Notes: generated by a model from the letters alone, not told the origin. Positions 25,260 to 34,781 are shown, counted from the stretch's first letter. The stretch is DNA of 64,000 bases from CAZQKW01 sp964594075 (GCA_964594075.1 CAZQKW010000006.1:1-64000), one strand, 5' to 3'. Made by a program: numbers and translations.

Positions 25260-26510
25260 TTACGGTATGTAGCCATCTGAAAGTGTCTTTAGGAAAGCCA
25301 CTAAAGCTTTTTCCTCATCAGCGCTTAATTTCAGATTTCCTAATTCCGCAGTATTTACATTTTCAGGCACTTCAGGTGCCGGCCAGCAATTTACGCCGGG
25401 ATTCGGGGAGCCGACTGTCTCGCAGCGCGGCAAAACATCCCGCGTGTTGTAAAAGTGAACAATCTCCTCCAGTGATTTGAAATATCCATTATGACCAAAG
25501 GCTTTTACAAAATCTGCTGAGGGCCGCTTATCCACATTTCGCAGGGTGGGAACCTTAACTTTGCCATTATTCTTGGCAGCATACTGCGCATAATCAGGCC
25601 AAGTTGCCAGAAAGCCGCCAAGCCCGAGGTCAATAAAACCAGGGTTGTAATCATACACGGGGTTTTCCGGATTCTTGGGGATGCCGAGATTATCATAGGT
25701 AAAATCAGTAAAAAGCGGCCTTTGACCGGTACTTATATGGCACTTGGCGCACTTTCCTTTACCCTGAAATAAAGCAAATCCTTTACGTTCCACTTGCGTT
25801 AACTTTGCGAGTCCCTTCAAAGAGTAATCATATTTTGAAGTAAAGGAATTGACTTCTGGGGAAGCCTCGTAAGCAGCAATGGAATAAGCAATATTATCAT
25901 ATGCCGTATTTGATTTTGCTCGATCTTCATTAGACAGACTGACAATTCCTCCTTCTGTTCCACAAACCGTTTCTACATTTGCTGGCCAGGAAATATCGCA
26001 GGAATCTGCGCCCCAAACATCTTCAAAACTCACCGGATAAGCTGCATTACAGACTCGATATACGACACACGCTGAGTCCGGAAGGGCTTGCTCCTTAGGG
26101 TTCAGAAAGGGGCCCTGTGCCTGATCGGCAGCAGGATTTCCCAGCTTCTCGCCGGTTGCCCGTCCATCCCAGAAATTTCCGCCGATAAAAAGATCCTTTT
26201 TCGCCAAATAATATAAAATGGGACTCTGGGTGGCATAGCCTGAACTGGGGGGTTTCCGGTCGCCAAAACGCCCGGGAATTGAACCCTCATAAACAGTGCC
26301 ATGGGCGTTAATTGTAGAATCTGGCCCTGTCCAGCCCGCGTCCGGCGCATGACAGGCAGCGCATGATTGATTGTTATTAATTGAGAGATCATTGTCAAAG
26401 AAGATCGCTTTCCCCAACTGTTCATTTGGTGACAGGCTTTGCGCAGAGCTGCTGCCCAACAAAACCATTAAAACCATCACACATGACAGGCAAAAAATTT
26501 TTTTAATCAT
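25260..26510 (-). CDS. Diheme cytochrome c peroxidase (MauG/CCP family)
   Basis: The 416-residue periplasmic protein has a signal peptide (about 1-24) and two heme c motifs: CAACH at residue 50 and CAKCH near residue 250. The second is followed by a methionine-poor region typical of peroxidases rather than MauG. The N-terminal peroxidatic heme and C-terminal electron-transfer heme layout is that of bacterial CCP, which reduces hydrogen peroxide to water. The protein is longer than the usual 330 residues because of an insert around residues 140-200 with several cysteines (CVVYRVCNAA). The gene stands between the porin and a pentaheme cytochrome. Confidence 0.88.
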   Translation of the reverse strand: MIKKIFCLSCVMVLMVLLGSSSAQSLSPNEQLGKAIFFDNDLSINNNQSCAACHAPDAGWTGPDSTINAHGTVYEGSIPGRFGDRKPPSSGYATQSPILYYLAKKDLFIGGNFWDGRATGEKLGNPAADQAQGPFLNPKEQALPDSACVVYRVCNAAYPVSFEDVWGADSCDISWPANVETVCGTEGGIVSLSNEDRAKSNTAYDNIAYSIAAYEASPEVNSFTSKYDYSLKGLAKLTQVERKGFALFQGKGKCAKCHISTGQRPLFTDFTYDNLGIPKNPENPVYDYNPGFIDLGLGGFLATWPDYAQYAAKNNGKVKVPTLRNVDKRPSADFVKAFGHNGYFKSLEEIVHFYNTRDVLPRCETVGSPNPGVNCWPAPEVPENVNTAELGNLKLSADEEKALVAFLKTLSDGYIP

Positions 26511-26572
26511 CGTTCATTCCTCCCCTAACTTATTGTTAATTATTTATAAGCCCCAGGAAATTTTTAAAAATC

Positions 26573-26617
26573 ATCACCTCCTTTTTAGCTTATAATCGCT
26601 GTCATTCCTTAATGTAA
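26573..26617 (-). promoter_or_regulatory. Candidate promoter and 5'-end Shine-Dalgarno-like element of the CCP gene
   Basis: On the minus strand TTACAT (26612-26617), 17 bases and TATAAG (26589-26594) form a sigma70-type promoter. The expected transcript would begin within or next to AAGGAGGTGAT (26573-26584), a near-perfect anti-16S match lying 63 bases before the gene start. The following ATG at 26574 overlaps it too closely to be used efficiently. The -35 lies inside a short hairpin (26608-26615 with 26620-26627). An mRNA-stabilising role is inference. Confidence 0.4.
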
Positions 26618-26632
26618 TCACATTAAGTTACG

Positions 26633-29038
26633 TTACTTTGAAGACGTGGTCGCGCATTTAGCCGTTGTTGCCGGGCTTTCAGTATCGGTGCCGGAATCAA
26701 AAAGACCATTGCCATTGCAGTCTTCCCATGCAGTAATGCGGTAACAATAGGTGGTGCTGCGGTTGAGTCCAGTGTCAGTGTAGGTTGTTACCCCGGTGCC
26801 CACGGTAGCCCGATATACAAGTTTGCCATTCTGATCATAATAAATTTGGTATCCTCCAGTGGTCGGCGCAGGTGTTCCCGGGGACCAGGTAAGCTTTACA
26901 CTGCGTTTTAAGCCGCTCTGTGCTGTCAGGTTAAGGGGCGTGCCCGGTGTATTACAGGGTGGCGGCGGCGGTGATCCGGCAATTGCCTGCGCCATCAGGA
27001 ATGGCTTGGCGCCATCAACATTCTTATTATTGTCCCATAACTGCCATATTGTGTTGCCCCAGGCCTTTAATTTAGTGAAGAATGGATCGCTCTGAGCGAC
27101 ATATGCAAGCAGTTCACCAGAGGGCGTGGGGCTTGAGAGCGTCAGGTTTCCGGTGCCGTTGATCTCATCCCTGAGAAATTCAATATATTCCCTGCTGGTG
27201 GTCTGGTAATAAAGATTTATTTCAACAAACGCTGCACCTGCGGGGATTGAGAGCGACACATCATCATAGCCGCCGGCATATTCCGCAGCGGTAAACAGCG
27301 AGGGATCTTCAATGCCATGCGAAACCGGTACGCTCAGCCGATCGGCCGCTTCATTGATACGGAATCCCTTGGGGGGAATGCGGTTGTCCTTGTAACGGCC
27401 CGTCGCAAGGGCAAAATGAAATGTTTTAGATTCGCCGGTCAGGTCACTTTTTGGCTTCATTTCATAGACCAGCTCATCCACATGGGCTTCATTTGGCCCG
27501 AGTGTCTGGCTGGCTGGCATTCCTCTGAGCGTACCGGCTTCGTAATCATAGGGATTCACTTCATAGATGAGTTTATTGCTGCTGTCATACGCCTTAATGT
27601 TCACAAACATGCGGCGGCCTTCAGGAAAGCCGGATATCAATTTATGCCCGGTCTGGTTTTGAATCCTGAATGACAAACTGCCGGTTGCTGGACTATAAGA
27701 TGCGTTTTGAATTGAGGCAGCCATTTGAAGCTGTTGTTTTGCGCGGTTGACGCCTGCTAACAGCGCTGTTGCATCCATCGGCTCGCCCAGCGTGAGATCA
27801 AGCGTCAAAACCGAGGCGCCCTGTCTGAGAAGCTGGTCATTTTTTAAATTGTAGTTTGGCGATCCGGTAATGGTGCTTGCCAGTATGTATGATACCCATG
27901 CATTGCCGCCGGTCATATCATGCACCGGCTGCCCGCTGTTGGGATGCTCAATGCTGCCGGTGGGACGATTGACCCCGTCATTCTGGCTGCAGGCTTTTCC
28001 CACTCCATCCTTCATGTGGCAATCCTGGCACTTGGCTATATAATTGTTGGGATAAGAGGTTTTAAAGACGCTTGGGGCGAACGGCCCGATACCGGCAGAG
28101 CCCCCCTGCTGCGCATAGGCTGAAAGCATGAATTCAGAAAAGGTGCGCTCCACATGAAAATAAGAGTGCGCAGGGTTAACCTCCGTGGGCAGAGCCTGTG
28201 AGGGATCCGCGCCCAAATTTGCCAGAACCGGGTTTGAGACATCATGACAGGTGGAGCAGAAGTATTTGGATTTGTGATAACGACTGTAAAGAATGTTGTG
28301 TCGTGCGGACGCGTCAGCGAAGGAAGCGCGTTTGTCCCGGGTGCCGCTCAGGAACATTTGTCCTGAGGCATTTTCCGTGTAATCAAGGCTCAACGGAAGA
28401 TTATCCAGCCCGTAGAACGGAAATTTATTAAAGGTCAGAATGGTTTGCGAGAGGGTTTTGTCGGCATTGTAAGTTTTCAGCGCGGCGCTGTTTGAGGGGG
28501 TGCCGCTCAGGTTGGTTTCATCCCAATAGTTTTTCCAATCGCTGCCCTCGCGAGTCCCGTTAAATGTCGTTTGAAAGAACGGATCATAGGCATGATGGCA
28601 CACATCACAATGCACACCTGAAAAATCATCTCCGGTCATACTTGCTGCGTTGGTGGGATCAGAACGCCCTTCAACCCAACCCTGTGGGAAGTGGCAGCGC
28701 AAACATATATCAGTGGCATTGGGGCGTCCTACTGCCCAGATTGAGTCCTGCGCACTCACCGTCAAACAGGCCCAGAATAAAGGGTCGCGGGCTGACTGGG
28801 CCATCATTGACCCCTTCCAATTGAACGCAGGCTCTATGGCAGTGTTAAATCCGCCGTGACAGTTGGTGCAGCGTGTGGGCGCCTCAAGAGTAATGTTATT
28901 CTCTTGAGGCGGCTGGGTGCCCGGCATCCTGACTAAAGGGTCCTGCTTCACTGGTAGGGGCGTCCAAGCTTGGGCGACTCCGCAAAAAATAAAAAGAACC
29001 ATTAATACTACTGATAAATAAATTTGCTTGTTCTTCAT
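26633..29038 (-). CDS. Pentaheme c-type cytochrome with C-terminal fibronectin type III domain
   Basis: This 801-residue protein has a signal peptide (about 1-24) and five CxxCH heme c motifs, at about residues 57 (CTNCH), 112 (CLRCH), 144 (CDVCH), 261 (CSTCH) and 337 (CQDCH). The central part (about 400-690) is beta-rich without hemes, and the last 100 residues form a fibronectin type III domain (LTAQSGLKRSVKLTWSPG, TYTDTGLNRSTTYCYRI). It probably acts in periplasmic or surface electron transfer. Similar multiheme proteins with Ig-like tails occur in anaerobes that use extracellular acceptors, but the partner here is unknown. GGGAGG precedes the ATG. Confidence 0.82.
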   Translation of the reverse strand: MKNKQIYLSVVLMVLFIFCGVAQAWTPLPVKQDPLVRMPGTQPPQENNITLEAPTRCTNCHGGFNTAIEPAFNWKGSMMAQSARDPLFWACLTVSAQDSIWAVGRPNATDICLRCHFPQGWVEGRSDPTNAASMTGDDFSGVHCDVCHHAYDPFFQTTFNGTREGSDWKNYWDETNLSGTPSNSAALKTYNADKTLSQTILTFNKFPFYGLDNLPLSLDYTENASGQMFLSGTRDKRASFADASARHNILYSRYHKSKYFCSTCHDVSNPVLANLGADPSQALPTEVNPAHSYFHVERTFSEFMLSAYAQQGGSAGIGPFAPSVFKTSYPNNYIAKCQDCHMKDGVGKACSQNDGVNRPTGSIEHPNSGQPVHDMTGGNAWVSYILASTITGSPNYNLKNDQLLRQGASVLTLDLTLGEPMDATALLAGVNRAKQQLQMAASIQNASYSPATGSLSFRIQNQTGHKLISGFPEGRRMFVNIKAYDSSNKLIYEVNPYDYEAGTLRGMPASQTLGPNEAHVDELVYEMKPKSDLTGESKTFHFALATGRYKDNRIPPKGFRINEAADRLSVPVSHGIEDPSLFTAAEYAGGYDDVSLSIPAGAAFVEINLYYQTTSREYIEFLRDEINGTGNLTLSSPTPSGELLAYVAQSDPFFTKLKAWGNTIWQLWDNNKNVDGAKPFLMAQAIAGSPPPPPCNTPGTPLNLTAQSGLKRSVKLTWSPGTPAPTTGGYQIYYDQNGKLVYRATVGTGVTTYTDTGLNRSTTYCYRITAWEDCNGNGLFDSGTDTESPATTAKCATTSSK

Positions 29039-29255
29039 ACCCTTTTCCTCCCTTTGTTTGTCTTGTTATGATTATTTATTTGCGCTTTTAACTTTTAATT
29101 TAATTATTCTCACAGCAAATTCGCAGTTATGTCAGGTTTATATTTGCATGATAAGTAGTATTAATTAATAATTTTTATAGAACAATTTCCTTAATATGTC
29201 AATAGACCATAAAAAAAGCATAGCGATTTATTTAGAAAAAATATTTTTCCCTGTG

Positions 29256-29270
29256 TTATATTAATTATAG
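29256..29270. promoter_or_regulatory. PerR-box-like site in AT-rich gap
   Basis: TTATATTAATTATAG matches the PerR consensus TTATAATNATTATAA at 12 of 14 defined positions. It lies in the AT-rich gap 29039-29492, about 220 bases upstream of the pentaheme cytochrome gene. AT-richness makes chance matches likely, so the assignment depends on the nearby Fur/PerR-family gene. Apart from this and the hairpin at 29370-29410 the 454-base gap shows no gene. Confidence 0.3.
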
Positions 29271-29369
29271 TAATAAAATGCTTACTAGACAATGAAAGTT
29301 GTCAACTTACATAAATAGTTATATGAAACATATAAAAAATTCACATTAACACTTATTAACATATTAATA

Positions 29370-29410
29370 TTCAGATAATCGTACGGCATCAAGCCATACG
29401 ATTATCTGAA
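29370..29410 (-). terminator. Long hairpin downstream of catalase
   Basis: An 18-base arm (29370-29387) and its partner (29393-29410) form a stem with one G-U pair around a five-base loop. It lies 83 bases past the catalase stop on the minus strand and is the strongest dyad in this gap. No run of T follows on the minus strand, so it may act as an mRNA end-stabiliser or a weak terminator. Confidence 0.45.
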
Positions 29411-29492
29411 TAGTCTAAAATTTTCCTTTGGTAACAACGCCATTTAAATTAGAGGTTTGATATTTCTTAGTTGGGGTTTTCTCCTGTGCTTG

Positions 29493-30956
29493 CTATTTGG
29501 GCACCTCACTCAGCGGAATGCCCAATGCATCAGCCACTCCTTTGCCATAGGCTGGGTCAGCCTTCAGGCAGTTGCTGATATGGCGGATTTTTATCTCCTT
29601 TGTCGCATCGGCAATGGAGCGGGCGGTATTGCCAAAAAGCGCCTGCTGCTGCTGGGGACTCATAAGGCGGAACAGCAATCCAGGCTGGGTGTAGTAGTCA
29701 TCATCGTCCTTACGGAAGTCCCAGTGATCGGCGGCTCCGTCCAGTTCCAGAGGCGGTTCGGCAAAATCCGGTTGCTGCTGCCACTCGCCGAAGCTGTTAG
29801 GCTCGTAGCCAAGGGTGCTTCCGTAATTGCCGTCAACCCGCATAGCGCCATCGCGGTGGAAGCTGTGGTAAGGACAGCGGGGTGCATTGACCGGGATCTG
29901 GTGGTGGTTGACGCCGAGACGATACCGCTGGGCATCGCCGTATGAAAACAGCCGCCCCTGCAGCATCTTGTCTGGTGAAAAGCCGATGCCGGGAACCACA
30001 TTGGCTGGATTGAAGGCTGCCTGCTCTACCTCGGCAAAATAGTTTTCAGGATTGCGGTTCAACTCGAGGATGCCCACCTCGATCAGCGGATAATCTTTTT
30101 TAAGCCAAACTTTGGTGAGATCAAAAGGATGGAAGCGATATTTTGCCGCATCCTGTTCCGGCATTATCTGGACAAATAGGGTCCAGCGGGGAAAATCCTT
30201 CTTTTCAATGCTCTCATACAGGTCGCGCTGGTGACTCTCTCGGTCTTTGCCGATGATCTTCTCGGCTTCTTCATCGGTAAGATTCTTGATGCCCTGCTGG
30301 GTGCGAAAATGAAATTTGACCCAGTACCGCTCGTTTTTGGCGTTGATGAAGCTGAACGTGTGGCTGCCGAAGCCATGCATATGGCGATATGTTGCGGGGA
30401 TCCCCCGGTCGCTCATGACGATGGTCACCTGGTGCAGTGCCTCAGGCAGCGAGGTCCAGAAGTCCCAGTTGTTGAGGGCGCTGCGCAGGTTTGTGCGGGG
30501 ATCCCGTTTTACTGCGTGATTCAAGTCGGGAAACTTGAGCGGGTCCCGCAGGAAGAATACCGGCGTGTTGTTGCCCACCAAATCCCAGTTCCCTTCTTCG
30601 GTATAGAATTTCACCGCAAAGCCGCGGATATCCCGTTCAGCGTCAGCAGCACCTCGCTCGCCGGCCACGGTGGAAAAACGCAGGAAAAGATCGGTTTTCT
30701 TCCCCACTTGAGAAAAGATTTTAGCCCTGGTGTAGCGGGTGATGTCATGGGTGACGGTGAAGGTGCCATATGCCCCTGAGCCCTTGGCGTGCATACGCCG
30801 TTCGGGAATTACCTCCCGATCAAAGTGCGCCATTTTCTCCAGAAACCAAACGTCTTGCAGCAGCACCGGACCGCGCTTGCCTGCTGTCATGGTGTTCTGG
30901 TTATCAACTACCGGAGCGCCGTTTCTTGTAGTTAGTTTGCCTTTTGGTTTTGACAT
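29493..30956 (-). CDS. katA: Monofunctional heme catalase
   Basis: The 487-residue enzyme dismutates hydrogen peroxide. The active-site histidine lies in PERRMHAKGSGAYGTF (about residue 55), the next conserved block is FSTVAGERGAADAERDIRGF, and the heme-ligand tyrosine is in RLFSYGDAQRYRLG (about 330). The size is that of small-subunit, clade 3 type catalases, and there is no signal peptide, so it is cytoplasmic. GGGAGAAAG precedes the ATG. A palindrome TTATTAATAA at 31018-31027 lies about 60 bases upstream and could bind the Fur/PerR regulator encoded nearby. Confidence 0.95.
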   Translation of the reverse strand: MSKPKGKLTTRNGAPVVDNQNTMTAGKRGPVLLQDVWFLEKMAHFDREVIPERRMHAKGSGAYGTFTVTHDITRYTRAKIFSQVGKKTDLFLRFSTVAGERGAADAERDIRGFAVKFYTEEGNWDLVGNNTPVFFLRDPLKFPDLNHAVKRDPRTNLRSALNNWDFWTSLPEALHQVTIVMSDRGIPATYRHMHGFGSHTFSFINAKNERYWVKFHFRTQQGIKNLTDEEAEKIIGKDRESHQRDLYESIEKKDFPRWTLFVQIMPEQDAAKYRFHPFDLTKVWLKKDYPLIEVGILELNRNPENYFAEVEQAAFNPANVVPGIGFSPDKMLQGRLFSYGDAQRYRLGVNHHQIPVNAPRCPYHSFHRDGAMRVDGNYGSTLGYEPNSFGEWQQQPDFAEPPLELDGAADHWDFRKDDDDYYTQPGLLFRLMSPQQQQALFGNTARSIADATKEIKIRHISNCLKADPAYGKGVADALGIPLSEVPK

Positions 30957-31058
30957 TGTTCTCTTTCTCCCTTCTGGTTTTCAATTATTGTTAGTCGTCA
31001 GATACAATACCACCCGATTATTAATAACGGTAAAATGGGGCGTATGGTCTTTTCTGTT

Positions 31059-32459
31059 TTAAAGCGCACGCATAAAAGCAACAAGGTCCTTCTTTTCTTG
31101 TTCAGTAAGTTTGAGGCCCTGAATTAAATTAAAAAATTCAACTGTGTCTTCAAGGGTAAGCAACCTGCCGTCATGCAAGTAAGGCGGCGAGTCTTTAATA
31201 CCGCGCAAGGGGAATGTCTTAATCGGGCCATCCGCCGATGCCATTCTCCCGTTGATCATTTGGGGTTGGTAAAAACGCTCGGTCTTCAGGTTATGCATAA
31301 GATTATCAGTATAATATGGGGCGGGATGACACACCGCACATTTTGCCTTGCCGTTGAAAAGCGCTTCACCCCTTTTTTCCTCATCAGAAGCCTTATCTGC
31401 ATCGAGTCTTCCATAAATATCCAGTTTTGGTGCTGGCGGAAAATCGAGAATATTTTGAAACTCACCCATGAAATGAACCTGGCTGCCACGCTCAAGAATA
31501 TTGACGCCTTTCTTAGTGGCAATTACCGGGTCGCCATCAAAATAAGCAGCGCGCTGTTCAAATTCAGTAAAATCTTCAATGGATTTCAATCCGCGCTGGG
31601 AACCGAAAAGTCGTTGAATATTGACACCGCGCAAGCTGGGAATATCCAGCCGATGCCGAAACTCCTGGGGACGGATATCACCGACCAGATGTGTAGCCCC
31701 ATTGGTATGTCCGTTTACATGGCAGTCAAAACAGGTGACGCCCAGACTTGGTTTTTCCGAGCGACGGTCTTCGGTCGCATTGAACTGCTGCTGGGGAAAC
31801 GGTGTTACCAGCAGTCGCAACCCTTCGAGCTGTTTGGGGTTCAAAATCCCATTAAAAAGTTCAAAATAATTATCTGTCGTTACCACCTTGCCTTGTGAAA
31901 CATCCCCCAGGTCAGGCCGTGTCGTAAGATAAATAGCCGGCGGATATTCAGGCAGAAAATGATCTGGCAGATCAAAATCAAGGTCAAATCGCGTTAGGTC
32001 TCTTGAGGTCTGTTTTTTTATCTCATCAATATGGAATTGGGGAAACACCATGCCACCCTCCCGGTGATTGGGATGCGGCAATGGCATGAATCCCTTTGGA
32101 AAAAGCCCCTTTTCACGAATCTCATCTGCACTCATACTCGCAAGCTTTTCCCATGTCATGCCGCCAGCAAGCTTAGTCCTCACTCCTTCCTGGACCGGTT
32201 TGCCGCGAGACATGGTAATTCCTTTTGCCGGGCGGTCGCTCAAGTCATAGCGTTCGTTGAGCAGTTTCATCTGCCGCTCCATGACCTTTGGTTTAGCCTG
32301 TTTCATTTCTGCCATGGTTTTTGCAAACGGCTTAGTGATGACAACGGGAGAATAGCTGCTCATTAATTTATCATCCGCATACGTGGTGTTCATTAAGCAA
32401 AGCACCATAGTTATTATATATGCTAAAATGATCCGCCAAAAAGCTCGTATTGGTTTCAT
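31059..32459 (-). CDS. Cytochrome c peroxidase family diheme protein (second)
   Basis: The 466-residue periplasmic protein has a signal peptide ending near TTYADD and two heme c motifs, CFDCH (about residue 245) and CAVCH (about residue 385). The C-terminal domain resembles that of CCP (APYYTDNLMHNLKT, PPYLHDGRLLTLEDTVEFF), while the N-terminal part is longer and different. It may be a peroxidase or a related di-heme oxidoreductase. AAGGAGA precedes ATG 32459; the frame is open to 32477. Confidence 0.82.
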   Translation of the reverse strand: MKPIRAFWRIILAYIITMVLCLMNTTYADDKLMSSYSPVVITKPFAKTMAEMKQAKPKVMERQMKLLNERYDLSDRPAKGITMSRGKPVQEGVRTKLAGGMTWEKLASMSADEIREKGLFPKGFMPLPHPNHREGGMVFPQFHIDEIKKQTSRDLTRFDLDFDLPDHFLPEYPPAIYLTTRPDLGDVSQGKVVTTDNYFELFNGILNPKQLEGLRLLVTPFPQQQFNATEDRRSEKPSLGVTCFDCHVNGHTNGATHLVGDIRPQEFRHRLDIPSLRGVNIQRLFGSQRGLKSIEDFTEFEQRAAYFDGDPVIATKKGVNILERGSQVHFMGEFQNILDFPPAPKLDIYGRLDADKASDEEKRGEALFNGKAKCAVCHPAPYYTDNLMHNLKTERFYQPQMINGRMASADGPIKTFPLRGIKDSPPYLHDGRLLTLEDTVEFFNLIQGLKLTEQEKKDLVAFMRAL

Positions 32460-32521
32460 GGTTATTTCTCCTTTCATAAATTAAAATTAAAAGATGGAGA
32501 TGAGCGAATTGGAGTGAATTT

Positions 32522-32591
32522 TTATTTTTTGAGCATACGACATCACCTCCTTCGCGAACAAAGTGTAAAAGTAAAAACTTTTTCTTTTACA
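32522..32591 (-). promoter_or_regulatory. Orphan Shine-Dalgarno-like element and inverted repeat upstream of the second peroxidase
   Basis: The AT-rich gap 32460-32788 has no larger gene. AAGGAGGTGATG on the minus strand (about 32541-32552) is a near-perfect anti-16S match, and it is followed nine bases later by a four-codon reading frame, Met-Leu-Lys-Lys-stop (32522-32536). Farther upstream TGTAAAAG (32564-32571) pairs with CTTTTACA (32584-32591). The arrangement resembles that ahead of the first CCP gene. A leader peptide or mRNA-stabilising element is possible. Confidence 0.35.
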
Positions 32592-32788
32592 TCTTTTAAG
32601 TTAGTTTAATTTTAGCACAAAAAATTTTAATTTAAATTTATAAAATTATTAATTTCATTTAATTAATTTTATTTTATGAATTTTTATTTTTTTATATTGT
32701 TTATGCTTTTTAATTTGAGACGAGAAAGATGTCTTAACAAAAAATAAATCGTTAATAATAAAAGTTATCAATAACAAATTAAAAAAAA

Positions 32789-33238
32789 CTATATAGCTCT
32801 CTGGCATTCCGGGCAGATGCCAAAAAAATCAAGCCGATGATTAATAATTTTAAAACCGGTTTCCTCAGTAAGTTCGCGGGTCATATCTGTAAGGCTCTGT
32901 AGGTCCGGATCTATGATTTTTTTACATTGCGTGCAAATTAGATGGGGATGCGGATACGGTTTATTCCCATCATAACGGTTACCACTATCAGCAAATCCCA
33001 ATTCAAGAATCTCATTAAGCTCTTTAAGCAAATTTATCGTCTTATAAACAGTTGCACGACTGGTTGTTGGGAAATTGGCTTTGACCTTTTCATATACAGT
33101 TTCGACGGTTGGATGGGCAGTGCTTGAGGCAAGTTCCTTGAGTATTGCCATGCGTTGCGGCGTAATACGGCATTGCCGGGCTTTCAATTTATCAAGCATA
33201 ATTGCAAGACGATCCATAGGGACGAGATTGTTGTTCAT
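32789..33238 (-). CDS. Fur/PerR family transcriptional regulator
   Basis: The 149-residue regulator has an N-terminal winged helix (KARQCRITPQRMAILKELA) and a dimerisation domain with the structural zinc pairs CTQCKK and CPEC. Its place beside catalase and two peroxidases suggests a PerR-like peroxide sensor, but the metal-ligand residues alone do not separate PerR from Fur. An AATAA-TAC-TTATT dyad (33271-33283) just upstream could be its own operator. Confidence 0.88.
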   Translation of the reverse strand: MNNNLVPMDRLAIMLDKLKARQCRITPQRMAILKELASSTAHPTVETVYEKVKANFPTTSRATVYKTINLLKELNEILELGFADSGNRYDGNKPYPHPHLICTQCKKIIDPDLQSLTDMTRELTEETGFKIINHRLDFFGICPECQRAI

Positions 33239-33353
33239 TGCAGGGATTTTAAATAAAAAAATTTTTATTAAATAATACTTATTAGTTACTACTTTTCTTC
33301 ATAACTGTCAATATCTTTCTCTTGTTGCATTGGGTTATAATTTTAAGGATAAA

Positions 33354-34706
33354 TTAAGTATGTTCTTTAAATGAAACGCCGAGTTTTTTCATTTTACGCC
33401 ACAACGTCGTCCGATCTATACCAAGTTCCCGAGCTGCCATTGCGCGATTGCCCTGACATTTTTGCAGTGTTTCAATAATGACCTGTGCTTCGGCCTCTTT
33501 AAGTCGCGGATACTGTGCTGCATCGGCGTCCTTAGGGGTAGCAGTTCGGGCTTTAAGTTCTTGCGGCAGGTGGTGCATCGCTATCGTTGAATCGTGACAC
33601 AGCACAAAAGCGTGTTCAATGATATTTTCCAATTCGCGAATATTCCCCGGAAAATCGTAGTTCATAAAAAATTCCATCACTTCGGGGGCTACAGCAGCTA
33701 TTTCTTTTCCCATCTTGGCATTGAATTTCTGAATGAAATGATTAACTAACAGCGGTATATCCTCGCGTCTTCGCGTTAAAGGAGGGAGCGTAATTTTTAT
33801 GACATTGAGGCGATAATACAGGTCTTCTCTAAATTTTCCTTCTGATAGTAACTGGTTTAAATTCTGGTTTGTTGCCGCGATAATCCGCACATTTGCTTTA
33901 ACTGGTTTGGTTGCACCCAGTGGTTCATATTCTCCATTTTGCAGCACGCGCAGCAGTTTTACTTGCAGGGACAAAGGTAAATCGGCAATCTCATCCAAAA
34001 ACAATGTTCCCCCTTCTGCGCGGGCAAAACGACCGGGCTTATCCTGTTTGGCATCCGTAAAAGCACCCTTAACATACCCGAACAGCTCTGATTCAAGCAG
34101 TGTATCAGGCAGCGCCCCGCAATTAACCACCACATAGGGACCTCGTGCGCGGTTGCTTTGGTTGTGTATGGCGCGGGCGAACAGCTCTTTTCCGGAGCCA
34201 CTGGGACCCTCAATTAAAACCGTACTGTTGCTTTTGGCAATATCCGGCAGGATGTTGAAAATTTTCTGAATTTCATGATGTTTACTCACAATATCCTGAA
34301 AAGAATACTGCTTGGCGATTTCCTTCCGCATCTCTTCAATGGTAGATAGATCGCGAAAAGTTTCTACGCCGCCTATTACCGTGCCGTTTTTATTTTTTAA
34401 AACCGCTGTGCTCACGCTTACCGGGATCACCCTTCCCTGACTGTTAAGAATAGTGATTTTTACATCAATTATGGGTTTTCCGGTGCGCAAAGTCTTCTCC
34501 ATAGCGCAGGAACCCTGGCAGATATTTGCATGAAACACATCAAAACATTTTTGCCCGATTGCCTGTTTGCGGCTGATGCCGGTAATTTGCTCGGCAGCCT
34601 TGTTGAATGAGGTCACCTGCTGCTGGAGATCAATGGTAAATACCCCATCAGCAATGCTGTTAAGAATAATTTCCAACATGGGGTCAGGTTTTTTTGATTC
34701 CGCCAT
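33354..34706 (-). CDS. PAS domain sigma54-dependent transcriptional activator (second)
   Basis: The 450-residue EBP has a PAS domain (about 8-115) with a cysteine group (CFDVFHANICQGSCAME), an AAA+ domain with Walker A GPSGSGKE near residue 167, GAFTDA in the sigma54 contact loop and Walker B TLFLDEIADL near 236. A Fis-type HTH ends it (NRAMAARELGIDRTTLWRKM). ATG 34706 follows GGAG; the frame is open to a TTG at 34742. It may be cotranscribed with the downstream Fe-S gene's divergent neighbour, but the regulon is unknown. It is a paralogue of the activator at 310-1665. Confidence 0.9.
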   Translation of the reverse strand: MAESKKPDPMLEIILNSIADGVFTIDLQQQVTSFNKAAEQITGISRKQAIGQKCFDVFHANICQGSCAMEKTLRTGKPIIDVKITILNSQGRVIPVSVSTAVLKNKNGTVIGGVETFRDLSTIEEMRKEIAKQYSFQDIVSKHHEIQKIFNILPDIAKSNSTVLIEGPSGSGKELFARAIHNQSNRARGPYVVVNCGALPDTLLESELFGYVKGAFTDAKQDKPGRFARAEGGTLFLDEIADLPLSLQVKLLRVLQNGEYEPLGATKPVKANVRIIAATNQNLNQLLSEGKFREDLYYRLNVIKITLPPLTRRREDIPLLVNHFIQKFNAKMGKEIAAVAPEVMEFFMNYDFPGNIRELENIIEHAFVLCHDSTIAMHHLPQELKARTATPKDADAAQYPRLKEAEAQVIIETLQKCQGNRAMAARELGIDRTTLWRKMKKLGVSFKEHT

Positions 34707-34781
34707 GTGCTCCGTCTCCGTAATTATTGAGGTCTTTCCCAAAATATCTCATGAGGCATTTTATTGATGCCCCTAACCGGA

